From Cyrtodaria siliqua (lineage: Eukaryota; Mollusca; Bivalvia; Adapedonta; Hiatellidae): DNA of 64,000 nucleotides. The DNA is taken from assembly GCA_037043455.1 (NCBI GenBank), contig JAWPHD010000005.1:744001-808000 (forward strand). Direction: 5' to 3'. The notes under the pieces were generated by a model. That model was not told the origin of the DNA. It saw nothing but the letters and a program-made list of their open reading frames with translations, and searched no databases. The translations under genes were made by a program, and so were the position numbers. Shown here one piece after another: positions 10,850 to 22,317 of this stretch; within the stretch, counting starts at the first letter, position 1, and every line of letters begins with the position of its first letter.

Positions 10850-11489
10850 GACGGACATCACCACAAAGTTGAATAACACCAGTTGTATAACAGTAAAATG
10901 CAACAAATTTTTTCTCCTTAAGAAATAGTCTAATGATCATGATGATAGTTATTTACGAACAATGTATTGAGTGGCACGCATGCCAATCATTAAATCCAGT
11001 CAATGTAAACAGTCATTAAACTAACCATGTACGTTTTCCAGACAGGGATATACCAAACACTCAGAAATGTCAATAATAATTAACACTGTTTGAGTATTTC
11101 CTACCACTGTCAACGTTTTGCCTGGTTATGATCATTGAGTTTCACACATGTAACGGAATGTAATAACGCAGCCTATAAGAAATGTTCCTCCTTATATCCT
11201 AATAGACGCAAATGCTTCATTATTTGTTTTCGAAACTTCGAAAGATGTAAACAAAAAAAACATATCTTATTTTAAAATTTACATTGTCAATAAATTTCTT
11301 AAAGAAATTTAAGATCACTTGATTATTACTTAAAACACTTAATCTAATAGAATATAATTGGCAAAGAAAAATAATATTTAAAACCTCCGAACTAAATCGT
11401 CGCAATATAGACTGGAAATACCATTTTCATGTAAAATATATTCCAAATGGAGAAAACATCTGTATAATCAAAAACTAACTACAAATGCA
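10850..11489 (+). repeat. Fam-5 block, copy 1, left part
   Basis: Aligns in order with 16700-17345: 'gagtggcacgcatgccaatc', 'aacactgtttgag', 'ccactgtcaa', 'gatgtaaacaaa', 'ttacattgtcaata' and 'actggaaataccattt'. The block resumes at 12126 after an inserted Fam-1 copy. Confidence 0.75.
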
Positions 11490-11571
11490 ACATATGTAAA
11501 GGTCGAGCATTCAAGGACAGAGTCAGCCAAACACAAGCATAGAAACAAACAACAATTACAAAGATGAACAA
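11490..11571 (-). repeat. Fam-1 3' region, first part of a split copy
   Basis: 'gagcattcaaggacagagtc', 'aaacaaacaacaattacaaa' and 'gatgaaca' match the terminal part of Fam-1 3' regions such as 4760-4825. The copy is broken by a Fam-4 element and continues near 11950. Confidence 0.7.
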
Positions 11572-11802
11572 GCAAGGTTTTACGCAAGCGTAAAATAGCT
11601 GCCGAGAAAAAATAGCATTATTTCTGGGTAGGAACTGGGAAAAAAAATTAACATAATAACAGACCAAGTCACGGGTGTTAAAACAATATTCAAAAAAAGA
11701 GTTTTCACGGAGACGTAAACACGCCATGACCGTTTTTTTTACCAGACACTTTCTTCCCAATTTGTGCTACCAAACATTTTGAATCAAGGTTTCTTGACAT
11801 GC
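11572..11802 (-). mobile_element. Fam-4 element inserted in Fam-1
   Basis: Reverse complement of the elements at 13601-13812 and 14122-14334: starts GCAAGG, then 'ttacgcaagcgtaa', 'gggtaggaactggga', 'aacataataacagaccaagtc', 'gttttcac', 'accagacac' and 'gaatcaagg'. The far end is degraded. It interrupts a Fam-1 copy, so it is the younger of the two. About 150 bp of unplaced sequence separates it from the resumption of Fam-1. Confidence 0.7.
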
Positions 11803-11949
11803 CTTACAAATTGATTACATATTCACCTTTGTAGCACGACGTGCTAAAGAACACATCAGCACAGAAATACAATTACTCACATGTATGGGATGCGTTTGCT
11901 TTAGCGTGCATTACAACACAGATAAGCGAGTTAAAGGCTGGGTATATTA

Positions 11950-12125
11950 CATCACAAGCTTTAAATAATTGAAAATATGGCTACTGCCCTGGAACGGTCT
12001 GTCGCAAACAAAAAAGACCTCTGGGATTTAAAGTAGATTCTAGAGCGCATCTTACCTCAGTCTGACCGTGTTGTCATCCCAATTAAACGATACATTGCAA
12101 ATAAAGAAATCCCGCCATGATACAT
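11950..12125 (-). repeat. Fam-1 3' region, second part of the split copy
   Basis: Resumes with 'catcacaagc', 'ctaccctgccctggaacggt'-like sequence at 11980-12000, then 'tctagagcgcatcttacctc', 'tgttgtcatcccaattaaac' and 'ataaagaaatcccgccatga', and stops where Fam-5 resumes. Confidence 0.7.
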
Positions 12126-12330
12126 GAATATCAAGACCTTGCGATTTCTGCAATATGCACGAGGACCCACGTTGACATCCATCTGGGAAATGCCATAAAT
12201 ATCAGAAATTTGGATCACTAATATAACTAATTTTCTAAAAACTTATTACTATAACAAGTTGTTTTTTAACACCTATTGACTTAATGACTAGATCAGTCGG
12301 TATAATGTTAAATAATGATTAGGTACAGCA
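12126..12330 (+). repeat. Fam-5 block, copy 1, right part
   Basis: 'aagaccttgcgatttctgca', 'gaaatgccat' and 'ttgactt.atga.tagatca.tcggt.taatgttaaa' match 17392-17575 and 18773-18955, where the block has no Fam-1 insert. Confidence 0.8.
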
Positions 12331-13597
12331 AATCATCCCTTATATTGATCACAGGACATCGAATAAAAGCACAATTGCTTTTTAAAGACAAACGAAATGC
12401 CAAACGCAATTGTGTCGACGTTTTGAAAAAAGAAGTACAACATAGTTTATCTACGTTTTCTAGCTAAGCATACTATATCATTCTTCGTTTTTTTTATTGT
12501 TTCTACTTTCTCTTTGTAAGTCACTTACAATGCATAATCTAGTTTAGTAATATCAGTGCTTTTTGCCTGTTTTTACAGCCGTTATTGGGTCATATTCCCA
12601 GTGCCAAAACAAGGTTTTCCCAATTTTGAGACAAAAGTTGAAAAAACAACAACATATGTCAAAGAGAAAAAGCTCTGTTAGATTTCATGTTTTGCATTGA
12701 ACTGTAAAGAGTTTTAAGAATACAATTATGAAATGAATGTTTTACTGTATGTTTTTTTTATCAATTTTATGAAATATTGCGCTAAAATTCACAACTGTGA
12801 TGGTATGGGTTCCCAATAATTAGAAAAACATCCTTGCACTATCATTTAGTTGTACGTTTGCTATGGAAATAAATAACATATTAGACACAAAAACAATGAA
12901 CATTTCCCGGAAGAATTTTCGGTTAGGCATAATCTGCCTCGATATAACATCGTGCTCCTTTGTACGACATTACGCTTACAGCCAAGAATGTCAGTCTTAC
13001 CTAGATATGTTTATGGTTTCATTTCTAAGCTTATTAAAATGCTCTGACAATTTTCATTGAGGTTTAATGATGACCAAATAGAAGAAAATGTAGTAGATAT
13101 TCCACTTAATTACCGTTATTGTAATAATATAAAAACGGTTTCATGGCGTTAGTTTCTGGGAGTTGTTGTATATTAAAAAAAAAATTCTATCTTATATAAA
13201 AGTAGATCAATCACATATTGTGCACTTGAGCCTCAGTTATATGCTTCAAAATGTCCACGGAATAATTTTCAAGACATGAACATCTCATATTCGTTGTAGT
13301 TTGTACATGTCTACAGTATTATGAATCCGAATATATGATCGATAACCCAAACGTTGACATCAGAAATACAATATTTAGATGTTGGTGGGATTTTAACTCC
13401 AGAATAAGCAGCTTAAAGAATTTTCATATTGAGAGGATTCTGACTACGTCAGACATTTTCTAAATATACTATATCTTAATAAGGTTATTGGCTTTATTCC
13501 GGCAGCGACTCTTGTATGGTTTTCATAACATCACATGGTAAGGTAGCAATGGACAGTTTCTTTGAGTTTTTCACTTTGATAACGTAATCTTATAAAT
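12331..13597. other. AT-rich stretch without a recognisable gene
   Basis: Short frames only. No repeat that I could match elsewhere in the window. Confidence 0.4.
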
Positions 13598-13974
13598 GAA
13601 GCAAGGTCGTCCACCTTGATTCAACATGTTTGGCAGGGGGTAAAAATGTCTGGTAAGTGGCATGATTACGTCTTCCTGACAACATTTTTTTTCAATATTG
13701 TTTTCACACACGTGACTTGATCTGTTATTATGTTAAACTTTGTTCCCAGTTCCTACCCATATGTAATGCTATTTTATCTGGGCAGCTATGTTACGCTTGC
13801 GTAAAACCTTGCCTGTTAACAATCTTATTATAATTTGAGAGTGTCATGTTAATGATTATATTCCAAACTATTAATAAAAAATCAGAAAACCAAATTAGTT
13901 GATACATGATAAAAATCCAATAAAAACTTTTATTTTCAACTACAGCATAATGGGATTTGTTCTACTAGGGAACA
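13598..13974 (+). repeat. Fam-4-bearing segment, copy 1
   Basis: Nearly identical to 14119-14495, 521 bp on. It contains a 212-bp element at 13601-13812 bounded by GCAAGGT and ACCTTGC-like ends ('gcgtaaaaccttgc'). The similarity runs about 160 bp beyond the element, so the pair arose by segmental duplication rather than two insertions. Confidence 0.9.
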
Positions 13975-14118
13975 AATACTAATTATTTCAGGGGGCGGAA
14001 ATCAGAGGTTATTAGGAACGTGTAATTATAACGCATACACCTCTTTGCAGTGACCGCCATTTGGTCAGTATCGATCTGTTTTTGTGTTCTAAAAATCGGT
14101 ATTTAATTGTTATCTCCT

Positions 14119-14495
14119 GAAGCAAGGTCGTCCATCTTGATTCAACATGTTTGGCAGGGGGGAAAAAGTGTCTGGTAAGTTGTACGATTACGTCTTCCTG
14201 GCAACATTTTTTTTCAATATTGTTTTCACACACGTGACTTGATCTGTTATTATGTTAAACTTTGTTCCCAGTTCCTACCCATATATAATGCCATTTTATC
14301 TGGGCAGCTATGTTACGCTTGCGTAAAACCTTGCTTGTTAACAATCTTATTATAATTTGAGATTGTCATGTTAATGATTATATTCCAAACTATTAATAAA
14401 AAATCAGAAAACAAAATTAGTTGATACAGGATAAAAACCAATAAAAACTATTATTTTCAACTGCAAAATAATGGGATTTGTTCTACTAGGGAACA
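14119..14495 (+). repeat. Fam-4-bearing segment, copy 2
   Basis: Second copy of 13598-13974, with a few substitutions; the element is at 14122-14334. A minus-strand 73-codon frame (14012-14233) crosses its edge and is incidental. The following 'tttccaataaatataaactag' recurs at 16630-16649. Confidence 0.9.
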
Positions 14496-14499
14496 TTTC

Positions 14500-15765
14500 C
14501 AATAAATATAAACTAGTAAAAAAAAAAGTACATGTCGCCAGTACTTAGATATCTCCGCCCTAGTGTTTATGTAAAAATAGGTTATAATACAACTGGATGT
14601 GCTTTATTATTGACAACTGGCGGCGTGTTGATTGCAGATCTATGCTATTGTTCTTTTGTCAAATTGATGATAGATATATGTGACAGTTTGTTTTGCTTAT
14701 TACAGATATTTTTTACTTACTGCTGTGTCTGCTGCTGCTATAACAGTATAAATGTCCTAAATTTTTTCTAGCGGTCAGCTTTACACATTTATTCTGTTTG
14801 CGTACAATGATCTTTTCATTCAGTGACTGTTTTTTTGATACAGAGTGGTGGTTGATGCTGTATTAATTATAATTAGATCTCTGTGTTATAGGTTATTTTA
14901 CGCCATACCTTGCACTTCAGTTTGTGTCACCATCACGATGTCGAAAGGCCAATCAATAATTTCCTATGTCGAATAACTGGGTATCGGACATGCGGTTGCG
15001 AGACGTACCATAGAGACCTTCAGTAGTTGGTATCATATGTTAAGCTCTCCGTTTACAATTTGCTAGTATAAATGATAGCCAGGAACAAACATTTAGACCT
15101 GGTTTATGAACTAAGTTAATTGCAGACCAGACTCGTACTATGAAAGCCAAAGTGAATATGTCGCACGGAACTGTATACAATTGGGCTCCTGCCGTTTTTG
15201 ATCGAAGAGTTTATGGACATTGTGAATGTCAAAGTAGGCCTATAACACTTATTTTGCGTTGAATTTGGAAATATATATTGAACTGCTTAATTTCTTGCCA
15301 ATGAATGTATATAGTGGCATTTCATTGTTCAGGAACAAGGAAGTAGATGATGCTTTGTTGCCTGGTAATTTGTATTTCTATTAAGGATGATAAATAGTGG
15401 GGCATGTCCAAACATTATTTTAACTTGGGTTTTAATCCTAACGAAGCAAAAGTCGATGTTTTTATGTTAAATATTGAAACCGTATAAAAGTTTTTTGTTG
15501 TTTTTAAGACAATGCTGTATTGGGATGATGTACACTTATTTTATCAAGGCAAGTCTTGTTTGTGAATGGTTTACAACAAGGAATTCAATATTTTAAGTTA
15601 AATTGAAGAAAATATATATTCAACCTTTAAGCTTGGCTGTGGCTTGGCAATCGTATAGATAATTTTTATATTTCCCCTGTTTAGGTTATATTAGCTCTCC
15701 GTAGCTATTTTATCGCAACAAACTGTTGTTGAGCCTTTTTGTAACTTTTATAAATTATAGTCTTT
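14500..15765. other. Stretch without a recognisable gene
   Basis: Holds a 79-codon frame at 14532-14771 rich in Cys and hydrophobic residues, with no motif I can name. A 21-bp direct repeat (14497 and 16630) brackets this region together with the arrays that follow. Confidence 0.35.
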
Positions 15766-15767
15766 GG

Positions 15768-16250
15768 AGGTTTTTGTTTGTGCTTTTTGTAGCATTTTGT
15801 ATATGACATGACACAATCGTTTCATTGGTTGAAGTATGTCGGTTAAACTTCTTTGGAGATTTTTTTTGGTTGATTTCTAAAGTTGTTTTTTTGATTTTGT
15901 TTATGTATATGACATAACACAATCGCTTCATTGGTTGAAGTACGTCTGTCATACCGCTTAGGAGGTTTTTATTATCTAAGTTGTGTTCCGCTTTCCCCAT
16001 GTTTGGCGGTGCCACGCGGCGTGTGGCATGACACAATCGCTTCATTGGTTGAAGTATGTCTATTATACCTCTTTGGAGGTTTTTTGGTTGATTTTTTAAG
16101 TTTTTTGATTTTGTTTATGTATATGACATGACATAATCGCTTCATTGGTTGATGTACGTCTGTCATACCTCTTTGGAGGTTTTTTATTATCTAAGCTGTG
16201 TTCCGCTTCCCCCATGTTTGGCGGTGCCACGCAGCATGTAGCATACACAT
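15768..16250 (+). repeat. Higher-order tandem array
   Basis: Four copies of a roughly 60-bp core ('gacatgacacaatcgcttca', 'ttggttgaagtatgtc', 'cctctttggaggtttttt') start near 15805, 15911, 16025 and 16125. The spacers alternate: one T-rich ('ggttgattttttaag'), the other 'attatctaag.tgtgttccgc' with 'gtttggcggtgccacgc'. The composite unit is therefore about 215-220 bp, repeated twice. The GC-rich spacer ends in near-inverted gccacgc / gtgtggc. Short minus-strand frames here are products of the repetition. Confidence 0.9.
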
Positions 16251-16324
16251 GCCGAGTGGCATGTGGCGGTATTTCGCGGACACAGCATAGTGTAGTTAAA
16301 ATATTCTAAGAACTTTGTTATTTT

Positions 16325-16552
16325 CTATGCAAGAAGTTTTTAATTTTAAGACTTGTCTTTGTGAACATCTGTTCTCAGGGTTTACACTGTACAGTGGTCA
16401 GTTACAATTTAAACTTAGTGTGGACTATGAACATTGTTCTATGCAAGAAGGTTTTAATTTTAAGACTTGTCTTTGTGAACATCTGTTCCCAGGGTTTACA
16501 CTGTACAGTGGTCAGTTACAATTTAAACTTAGTTTGGACTATGAACATGGGA
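16325..16552 (+). repeat. 114-bp tandem duplication, open in two frames
   Basis: Two copies, from 16327 and 16441, of a 114-bp unit ('atgcaagaag', 'gacttgtctttgtgaacatc', 'actgtacagtggtcagttac'). 114 is 38 codons, so the frame starting MQEVFNFKTCLCEHLF runs through both copies without a stop; another frame is also open. No known domain. An open frame in a duplicated short unit is weak evidence for coding. Confidence 0.85.
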
Positions 16553-16689
16553 TTTACCTGAAATGTTCAAATTTGATTAACTAAACATTTTAATTTACAC
16601 TATATATTGTTGAAGCCATGGCCAGCTTATTCCAATAAATATAAACTAGTAACATTTCGTTTTATTTGTAACCCATCTTAAATAATTAG

Positions 16690-17276
16690 ATTGTGTAAAG
16701 GTTCCTAAAGCTATATGTATATTGGACAGGCATCATCATCGGCCTCAAAGCTGACTAACATCATTCACATTACAATAAATTACAGCTGTGTTTAGAAATG
16801 TCCTCTTCCAAAGACAATAGGCTGGAAAAAGGTATGTTTGTATAATTTATGGAGTGGCACGCATGCCAATCACTAATTCCAGCCATTCAGAAGGCGGTTG
16901 CTTTAAAATGAAAATAATCATCATTACAGTAATCATATACGTTTGTCAGAGATAGAACTACCAAACAAATGAACATGTCGACATTAATCAACACTGTTTG
17001 AGAAATTACTCCCACTGTCAAAGCGTTGAAGTGTTTTGCTCAGTGAAAAAAACATTGTTAGAGAAAAATTTACATCTGTGAACGTGTACGCTCCATTATT
17101 TGCCTTAGAAAATAGAAACTTCGGCTGATGTAAACAAAACAAACATATATTTGTTTTGAAATTTACAATGACAATATACTTCTTAACGGAAATAAAGGCA
17201 ATGTATTAATATAACAAATTTAAAAGAAAATAATTGTCATAAAACGAATAAAATGTTTGCAATTTAGATTGGAAAA
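16690..17276 (+). repeat. Fam-5 block, copy 2, left part
   Basis: Diverged copy of 10850-11440, sharing 'gagtggcacgcatgccaatc', 'aacactgtttgag' and 'gatgtaaacaaaac'. It runs without a break into the 1.38-kb duplicated segment. Confidence 0.75.
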
Positions 17277-18661
17277 ATAGATCTGGCAATACCATTTCGA
17301 TATACAATACTTTCAAAATGTAGAAAACGTCAGTATACATTAAAGATAACTGACACTACCAAATTATTAATGCAAGCTTGTATATATTTAAGACCTTGCG
17401 ATTTCTGCAAAATGCATGACGACCCGCTTTCGAATACTTCTATGAAATGCCATGAATGTTGGATTGCTTGTACTAATACAACATAATGTGTTACAACTAA
17501 TTAATATATGAACAAGTATGTATTTTTAAATCCTTATTGACTTCATGATGAGATCATTCGGTGTAATGTTAAAACAAGAAATATTGATAAAGGGGGAAGA
17601 AACATACACAAACTATTTAGAAAAGTAGCAGATTCAGTTTTGATAACTCTACTGCTTTGTAGTTGGCGAATTTTTACAGCCTACACACACTAAACAAAAA
17701 CGCTAGTGTGAATGTCAATAAATACTGAAAAGGGGTCCATTGGAAGCAACAAACACAAACAATAAAGAAAAGTAGCAGACTCGGTTACACTTCTATTCGG
17801 TACTTTATTATTATTGTTTTTGAATATTGTCCGTACATGAACAAATATAGCAATGCATCCTTTATATGGAATGTTTTATCAGATATTTATTAAAGAAATG
17901 GTTGCTTTTTAAATACAAACTTGATCAACATAATGACAAATGACAATTTTGTTGACATTAGGGAAAATGAATTACAACATAATTTTACATGACATTGCAT
18001 ACATTTCCTTTTCATGATAACTGATAGTACTATTATATCTTCTATTATGGGTAATGTAACTAGAAATGAAGCAAAACCAGCAATCTTGTTTGTCTTTGTT
18101 GCTTCCAAGGGATCAAATATACACATTTATTCAAAAACTACAAGGAAAATATTCACTTACTGAAAATATATAAAATGGATTCTTTAAAATCCGATATAAG
18201 AGTAAAACAGTTCAAATTATATTCGCAAGTGCCTTTTAATCTAAATTTTCAAGTTTCCATTTAATCAAAATTGTCGAGTGTCCCTTCAATCCAATTTCAC
18301 TTCAAGTATTTCCTGGTGTATTTATTCTTCTTCCTTAGTTTTCACAATAGTTCAAATAATCCAATGTCACTTTAGTATAAATGAGCACAATGTTTTTTAT
18401 CCTTGCACAATATAGTTTTAACTCAAAACATACGATATTTTTACTGTATACTGAACTCTAAAGTAAATTCTCAATCCAAATACTAAACCAGATACTGAAC
18501 CAATAAGAACCTCAAACGGCTGTATTTATACTGTCGTAGAAGCTTTAGAATATTCTATAACCTTGAATGAGTCATATTATTTTTCACATCGTACATGTTT
18601 ATTTACTCATCCAGAAACTTCAACATGTTACTTATTATAAATGATTGACCTTGGATGACAC
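17277..18661 (+). repeat. 1.38-kb tandem segmental duplication, copy 1
   Basis: Starts 'atagatctggcaataccatt' and ends 'gattgaccttggatgaca'. The next copy begins at once at 18662. The copies differ by scattered substitutions and a small indel near 17385, so the duplication is recent. It includes the right part of Fam-5 and a Fam-3-type piece (17685-17790: 'cgctagtgtgaatgtcaata', 'agtagcagactcggtta'). An identical 78-codon minus frame (17890-18126) occurs in both copies only because of the duplication. Confidence 0.95.
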
Positions 18662-20044
18662 ATAGATCTGGCAATACCATTTCGATATACAATACTTTCA
18701 AAATGTAGAAAACGTCAGTATATATTAAAGATGACTGACACTACCAAATTATGAATGCAAGCTTGTATATTCAAGACCTTGCGATTTCTGCAAAATGCAT
18801 GACGACCCGCTTTCGAATACTTCTATGAAATGCCATGAATGTTGGATTAATGGTACTAATACAACTTAATGTGTTACAACTAATAATTATATGAACAAGT
18901 ATGTATTTTTAAATCCTTATTGACTTCATGATGAGATCATTCGGTGTAATGTTAAATCAAGAAATATTGATAAAGGGGGAAGAAACATACACAAACTATT
19001 TAGAAACGTAGCAGATTCAGTTTTGATAACTCTACTGCTTTGTAGTTGGCGAATTTTTACAGCCTACACACACTAAACAAAAACGCTAGTGTGAATGTCA
19101 ATAAATACTGAAAAAGGGTCCATTGGAAGCAACAAACACAAACAATAAAGAAAAGTAGCAGACTCGGTTACACTTCTATTCGGTACTTTATTATTATTGT
19201 TTTTAAATATTGTCCGTACATGAACAAATATAGCAATGCATCCTTTATATGGAATGTTTTATCAGATATTTATTAAAGAAATGGTTGCTTTTTAAATACA
19301 AACTTGATCAACATAATGACAAATGACAATTTTGTTGACATTAGGGAAAATGAATTACAACATAATTTTACATGACATTGCATACATTTCCTTTTCATGA
19401 TAACTGATAGTACTATTATATCTTCTATTATGGGTAATGTAACTAGAAATGAAGCAAAACCAGCAATCTTGTTTGTCTTTGTTGCTTCCAAGGGATCAAA
19501 TATACACATTTATTCAAAAACTACAAGGAAAATATTCACTTACTGAAAATATATAAAATGGATTCTTTAAAATCCGATATAAGAGTAAAACAGTTCAAAT
19601 TATATTCGCAAGTGCCTTTTAATCTAAATTTTCAAGTTTCCATTTAATCAAAATTGTCGAGTGTCCCTTCAATCCAATTTCACTTCAAGTATTTCCTGGT
19701 GTATTTATTCTTCTTCCTTAGTTGTCACAATAGTTCAAATAATCCAATGTCACTTTAGTATAAATGAGCACAATGTTTTTTATCCTTGCACAATATAGTT
19801 TTAACTCAAAACATACGATATTTTTACTGTATACTGAACTCTAAAGTAAATTCTCAATCCAAATACTAAACCAGATACTGAACCAATAAGAACCTCAAAC
19901 GGCTGTATGTATACTGTCGTAGAAGCTTTAGAATATTCTATAACCTTGAATGAGTCATATTATTTTTCACATCGTACATGTTTATTTACTCATCCAGAAA
20001 CTTCAACATGTTACTTATTATAAATGATTGACCTTGGATGACAC
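18662..20044 (+). repeat. 1.38-kb tandem segmental duplication, copy 2
   Basis: Head-to-tail copy of 17277-18661, offset 1385 falling to 1383 after a 2-bp deletion. The minus frame repeats at 19273-19509. Confidence 0.95.
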
Positions 20045-21234
20045 ACTAACATGTTTACGTAATCATGGTAATTCTTCAAAATATTCATATGTTACAGTAA
20101 CACTTCCTTTTGTTTTACTATTTATACATCTCGCTCTATGTCAAATGTATCGAACTAAACGTCTGCATATACAGCAATTTGTTCTTTGCGGTATATCTTT
20201 AGTTTTGTTTTGATTTAATACAAAAGGTAATGAGGATTACTAACCCAGCTTGAAAGACATATTGTATTCTCTATTTGACACACAGAGATAATTTTCCGAA
20301 AGAGTATTCGCTCAGTAATCTATCTTATAAAACACCATGCGTGTGTGTGGACATGTTTATGACATTAAACCGAAAAACAGGTATGTAGATCTTACCTGTT
20401 ACATAAAAGGCAAAAAAGTCCAACTTAAATATGGTGTCACTTCTAGGCTAAATAATTCCATTCTTACTTGAAGTTGGAAAAATTCAATTCTTAAAATCAT
20501 GGATACCTGTAATAATGTTTTATCAAACTAACACCATTCTACGTCCTCAGACCTACATTTTCGTATTAGTTCCTGCTGATAAAGCACCTAATAATGTTAT
20601 AATTGTTTGACACATTCATTACATTAGTGTTTAATTGTAGAACTAGGGAGCACTAATTCGTCTACTCCAGTTCAATAAACTGATGATGATGTTTTGTTTA
20701 CACGCATAGAACTCAGTACGCTGCTATCATTCTGCGTTAGGCGAAAAGCTAAATAAAAGTTTAGCTACAAATTTCAAAATTAAAAAAAAAAGTATCGTAT
20801 CTGGTTTATTCGATCGTTCTGTTTCAATATTTAGTATATTTTTAGCCAATGGAGAGATAATCCTAGTTTTGTTAAGGCTATTTCAAATATGTTAATCAGT
20901 CCTATGTCTAAATATGTTTTAAAACTGAAATTTGAATAAAGAATGTAAGTAGTTACTATACTTCAATTGTTTAACTGTTCGTCCCAATTCTGAACAAATG
21001 GTCTCTAGCTCTTTGATTAAAACAAATTTTTGCTAAAATATTTTTAATTTTTTTTTTCAACTCCTTCAAAAACCCACAAATCTTTAAAACCCAGTTATTC
21101 TAATAAGTCTTTAACTTGTAATGCCCAATTTTTATTTTATATTTTTAGTGATATTTCGATCATCATATTGTATGTTTGTTTAAACATTTTCTTATGTCAG
21201 CGCGTGTTTGCTTTAACCAGAAACGGGTAATAAT
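20045..21234. other. AT-rich stretch without a recognisable gene
   Basis: A 61-codon hydrophobic frame at 20028-20213 begins inside the duplicated segment and has no motif. Otherwise nothing. Confidence 0.4.
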
Positions 21235-21425
21235 GGAGAGCCGATGGCTTAAGCCGATGCTAGGAGGCGTGAGTGGTGTTGCACTTAACATAACCCTCCA
21301 TGAACAGACTCAATAAAACCGAGTCTGCTACTTTTATCTCTTGTTTGTCTTTGTTGCTTCCAAGGGATCCAATGTTCAGTATTTATTGGCATTCGCACTA
21401 GCGTTTGTTTAGTGCTGTGTGGCGG
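21235..21425 (-). repeat. Fam-3-type repeat
   Basis: Reads 'gatgctaggaggcgtgag', 'catgaacagactcaataaaa', 'ccgagtctgctacttttatc', 'gttgcttccaagggatcc' and 'cgcactagcgtttgtttagtg'. It is the reverse of the piece in 17685-17790 and keeps the core GAGTCTGTTCATGA preceded by an inverted 'cagactcggtt'. Confidence 0.75.
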
Positions 21426-21524
21426 TCGTAAAAAGTTGCCCCGACTACAAATCATTAGTGTTATTACTTACTGGTCCTTTGGGATCATCAAACCCAATAT
21501 TTGTGGCTTGAAAGTAGAATATCG

Positions 21525-21615
21525 CTCAAGCCGGTGCTAGGAGGCGTGAGGGATGCTTCACTTCACATTACCCCTCATGAACAGACTGCTTCTTTTATCT
21601 ACTTTTCAGTATTTA
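21525..21615 (-). repeat. Fam-3-type fragment
   Basis: 'ccggtgctaggaggcgtgag' and 'cctcatgaacagactgcttc' repeat the 21.2-kb element at once downstream. The inverted half of the core is deleted. Confidence 0.7.
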
Positions 21616-22025
21616 TTGTTAGTGAGGTTCTACTAAGTTCTCCATATATAACGTTATGTTTTGTAGATCTTTTTACACCTAGTAGTTGTTTACTAAACTG
21701 CAAGTGTATCCTTTCTAGAGATCCTGCACCTACAAATTCCTATATTTCCGCTCCGTACTTTAGAATGAATGAATGGAGAGAACTGTAATTAATGTTGTAA
21801 TAACTTTTAGTTCAGTCCATTTGCATATGTTTCTATGAATATTGCGATGTTGAATTGATGTATTGTAACATATCTGCAATAAAATATTATTAAACTAAAT
21901 GAATGGTGTTTTACGGCAGGTCGACACAAAAATAGGTCATATTGTGCGCAACAACTGATGAAAGATGAAGAAACGAAGTAGTAATAGAATGAACGTAAAT
22001 TGATTTGTAGGTTACATCTCTTTAC

Positions 22026-22097
22026 CGTCAGAAATAAATACCATATTTCTTCTTACCCGACCCCTCCCCATCCCCTCTCTCTCTCTCTCTCTTCTAT

Positions 22098-22149
<52 letters not shown>

Positions 22150-22217
22150 CTCACTTTTGTTAACCGACCTCAGTTTAAGAAAATAAATACTATATTTCTT
22201 CTTACTTACCCGACCCT

Positions 22218-22291
<74 letters not shown>

Positions 22292-22317
22292 ACTCACTCT
22301 TGTTAACCGATCTCAGT
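22026..22317. repeat. (CT)n microsatellites in a duplicated LINE scrap
   Basis: Two long CT tracts (about 22074-22145 and 22221-22287) alternate with two copies of 'ttgttaacc.a.ctcagttta' and 'atatttcttctta...cccgacc'. On the minus strand the copied piece continues the neighbouring LINE frame after LLYADDIVLFS. The microsatellite and the LINE end were therefore duplicated together, with a period of about 144 bp. The ER-rich minus frame is an artefact of the tract. Confidence 0.9.

Noticed and set aside
15768..16250. CRISPR-like array
   Set aside because: Four long cores with only two alternating spacers in a eukaryotic context are a tandem duplication, not repeats with unique spacers.
17890..18126. 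78-codon minus frame identical at 19273-19509
   Set aside because: The identity follows from the recent 1.38-kb duplication, not from selection; no motif.
22012..22293. 93-codon minus frame rich in Glu/Arg
   Set aside because: Translation of a (CT)n microsatellite.
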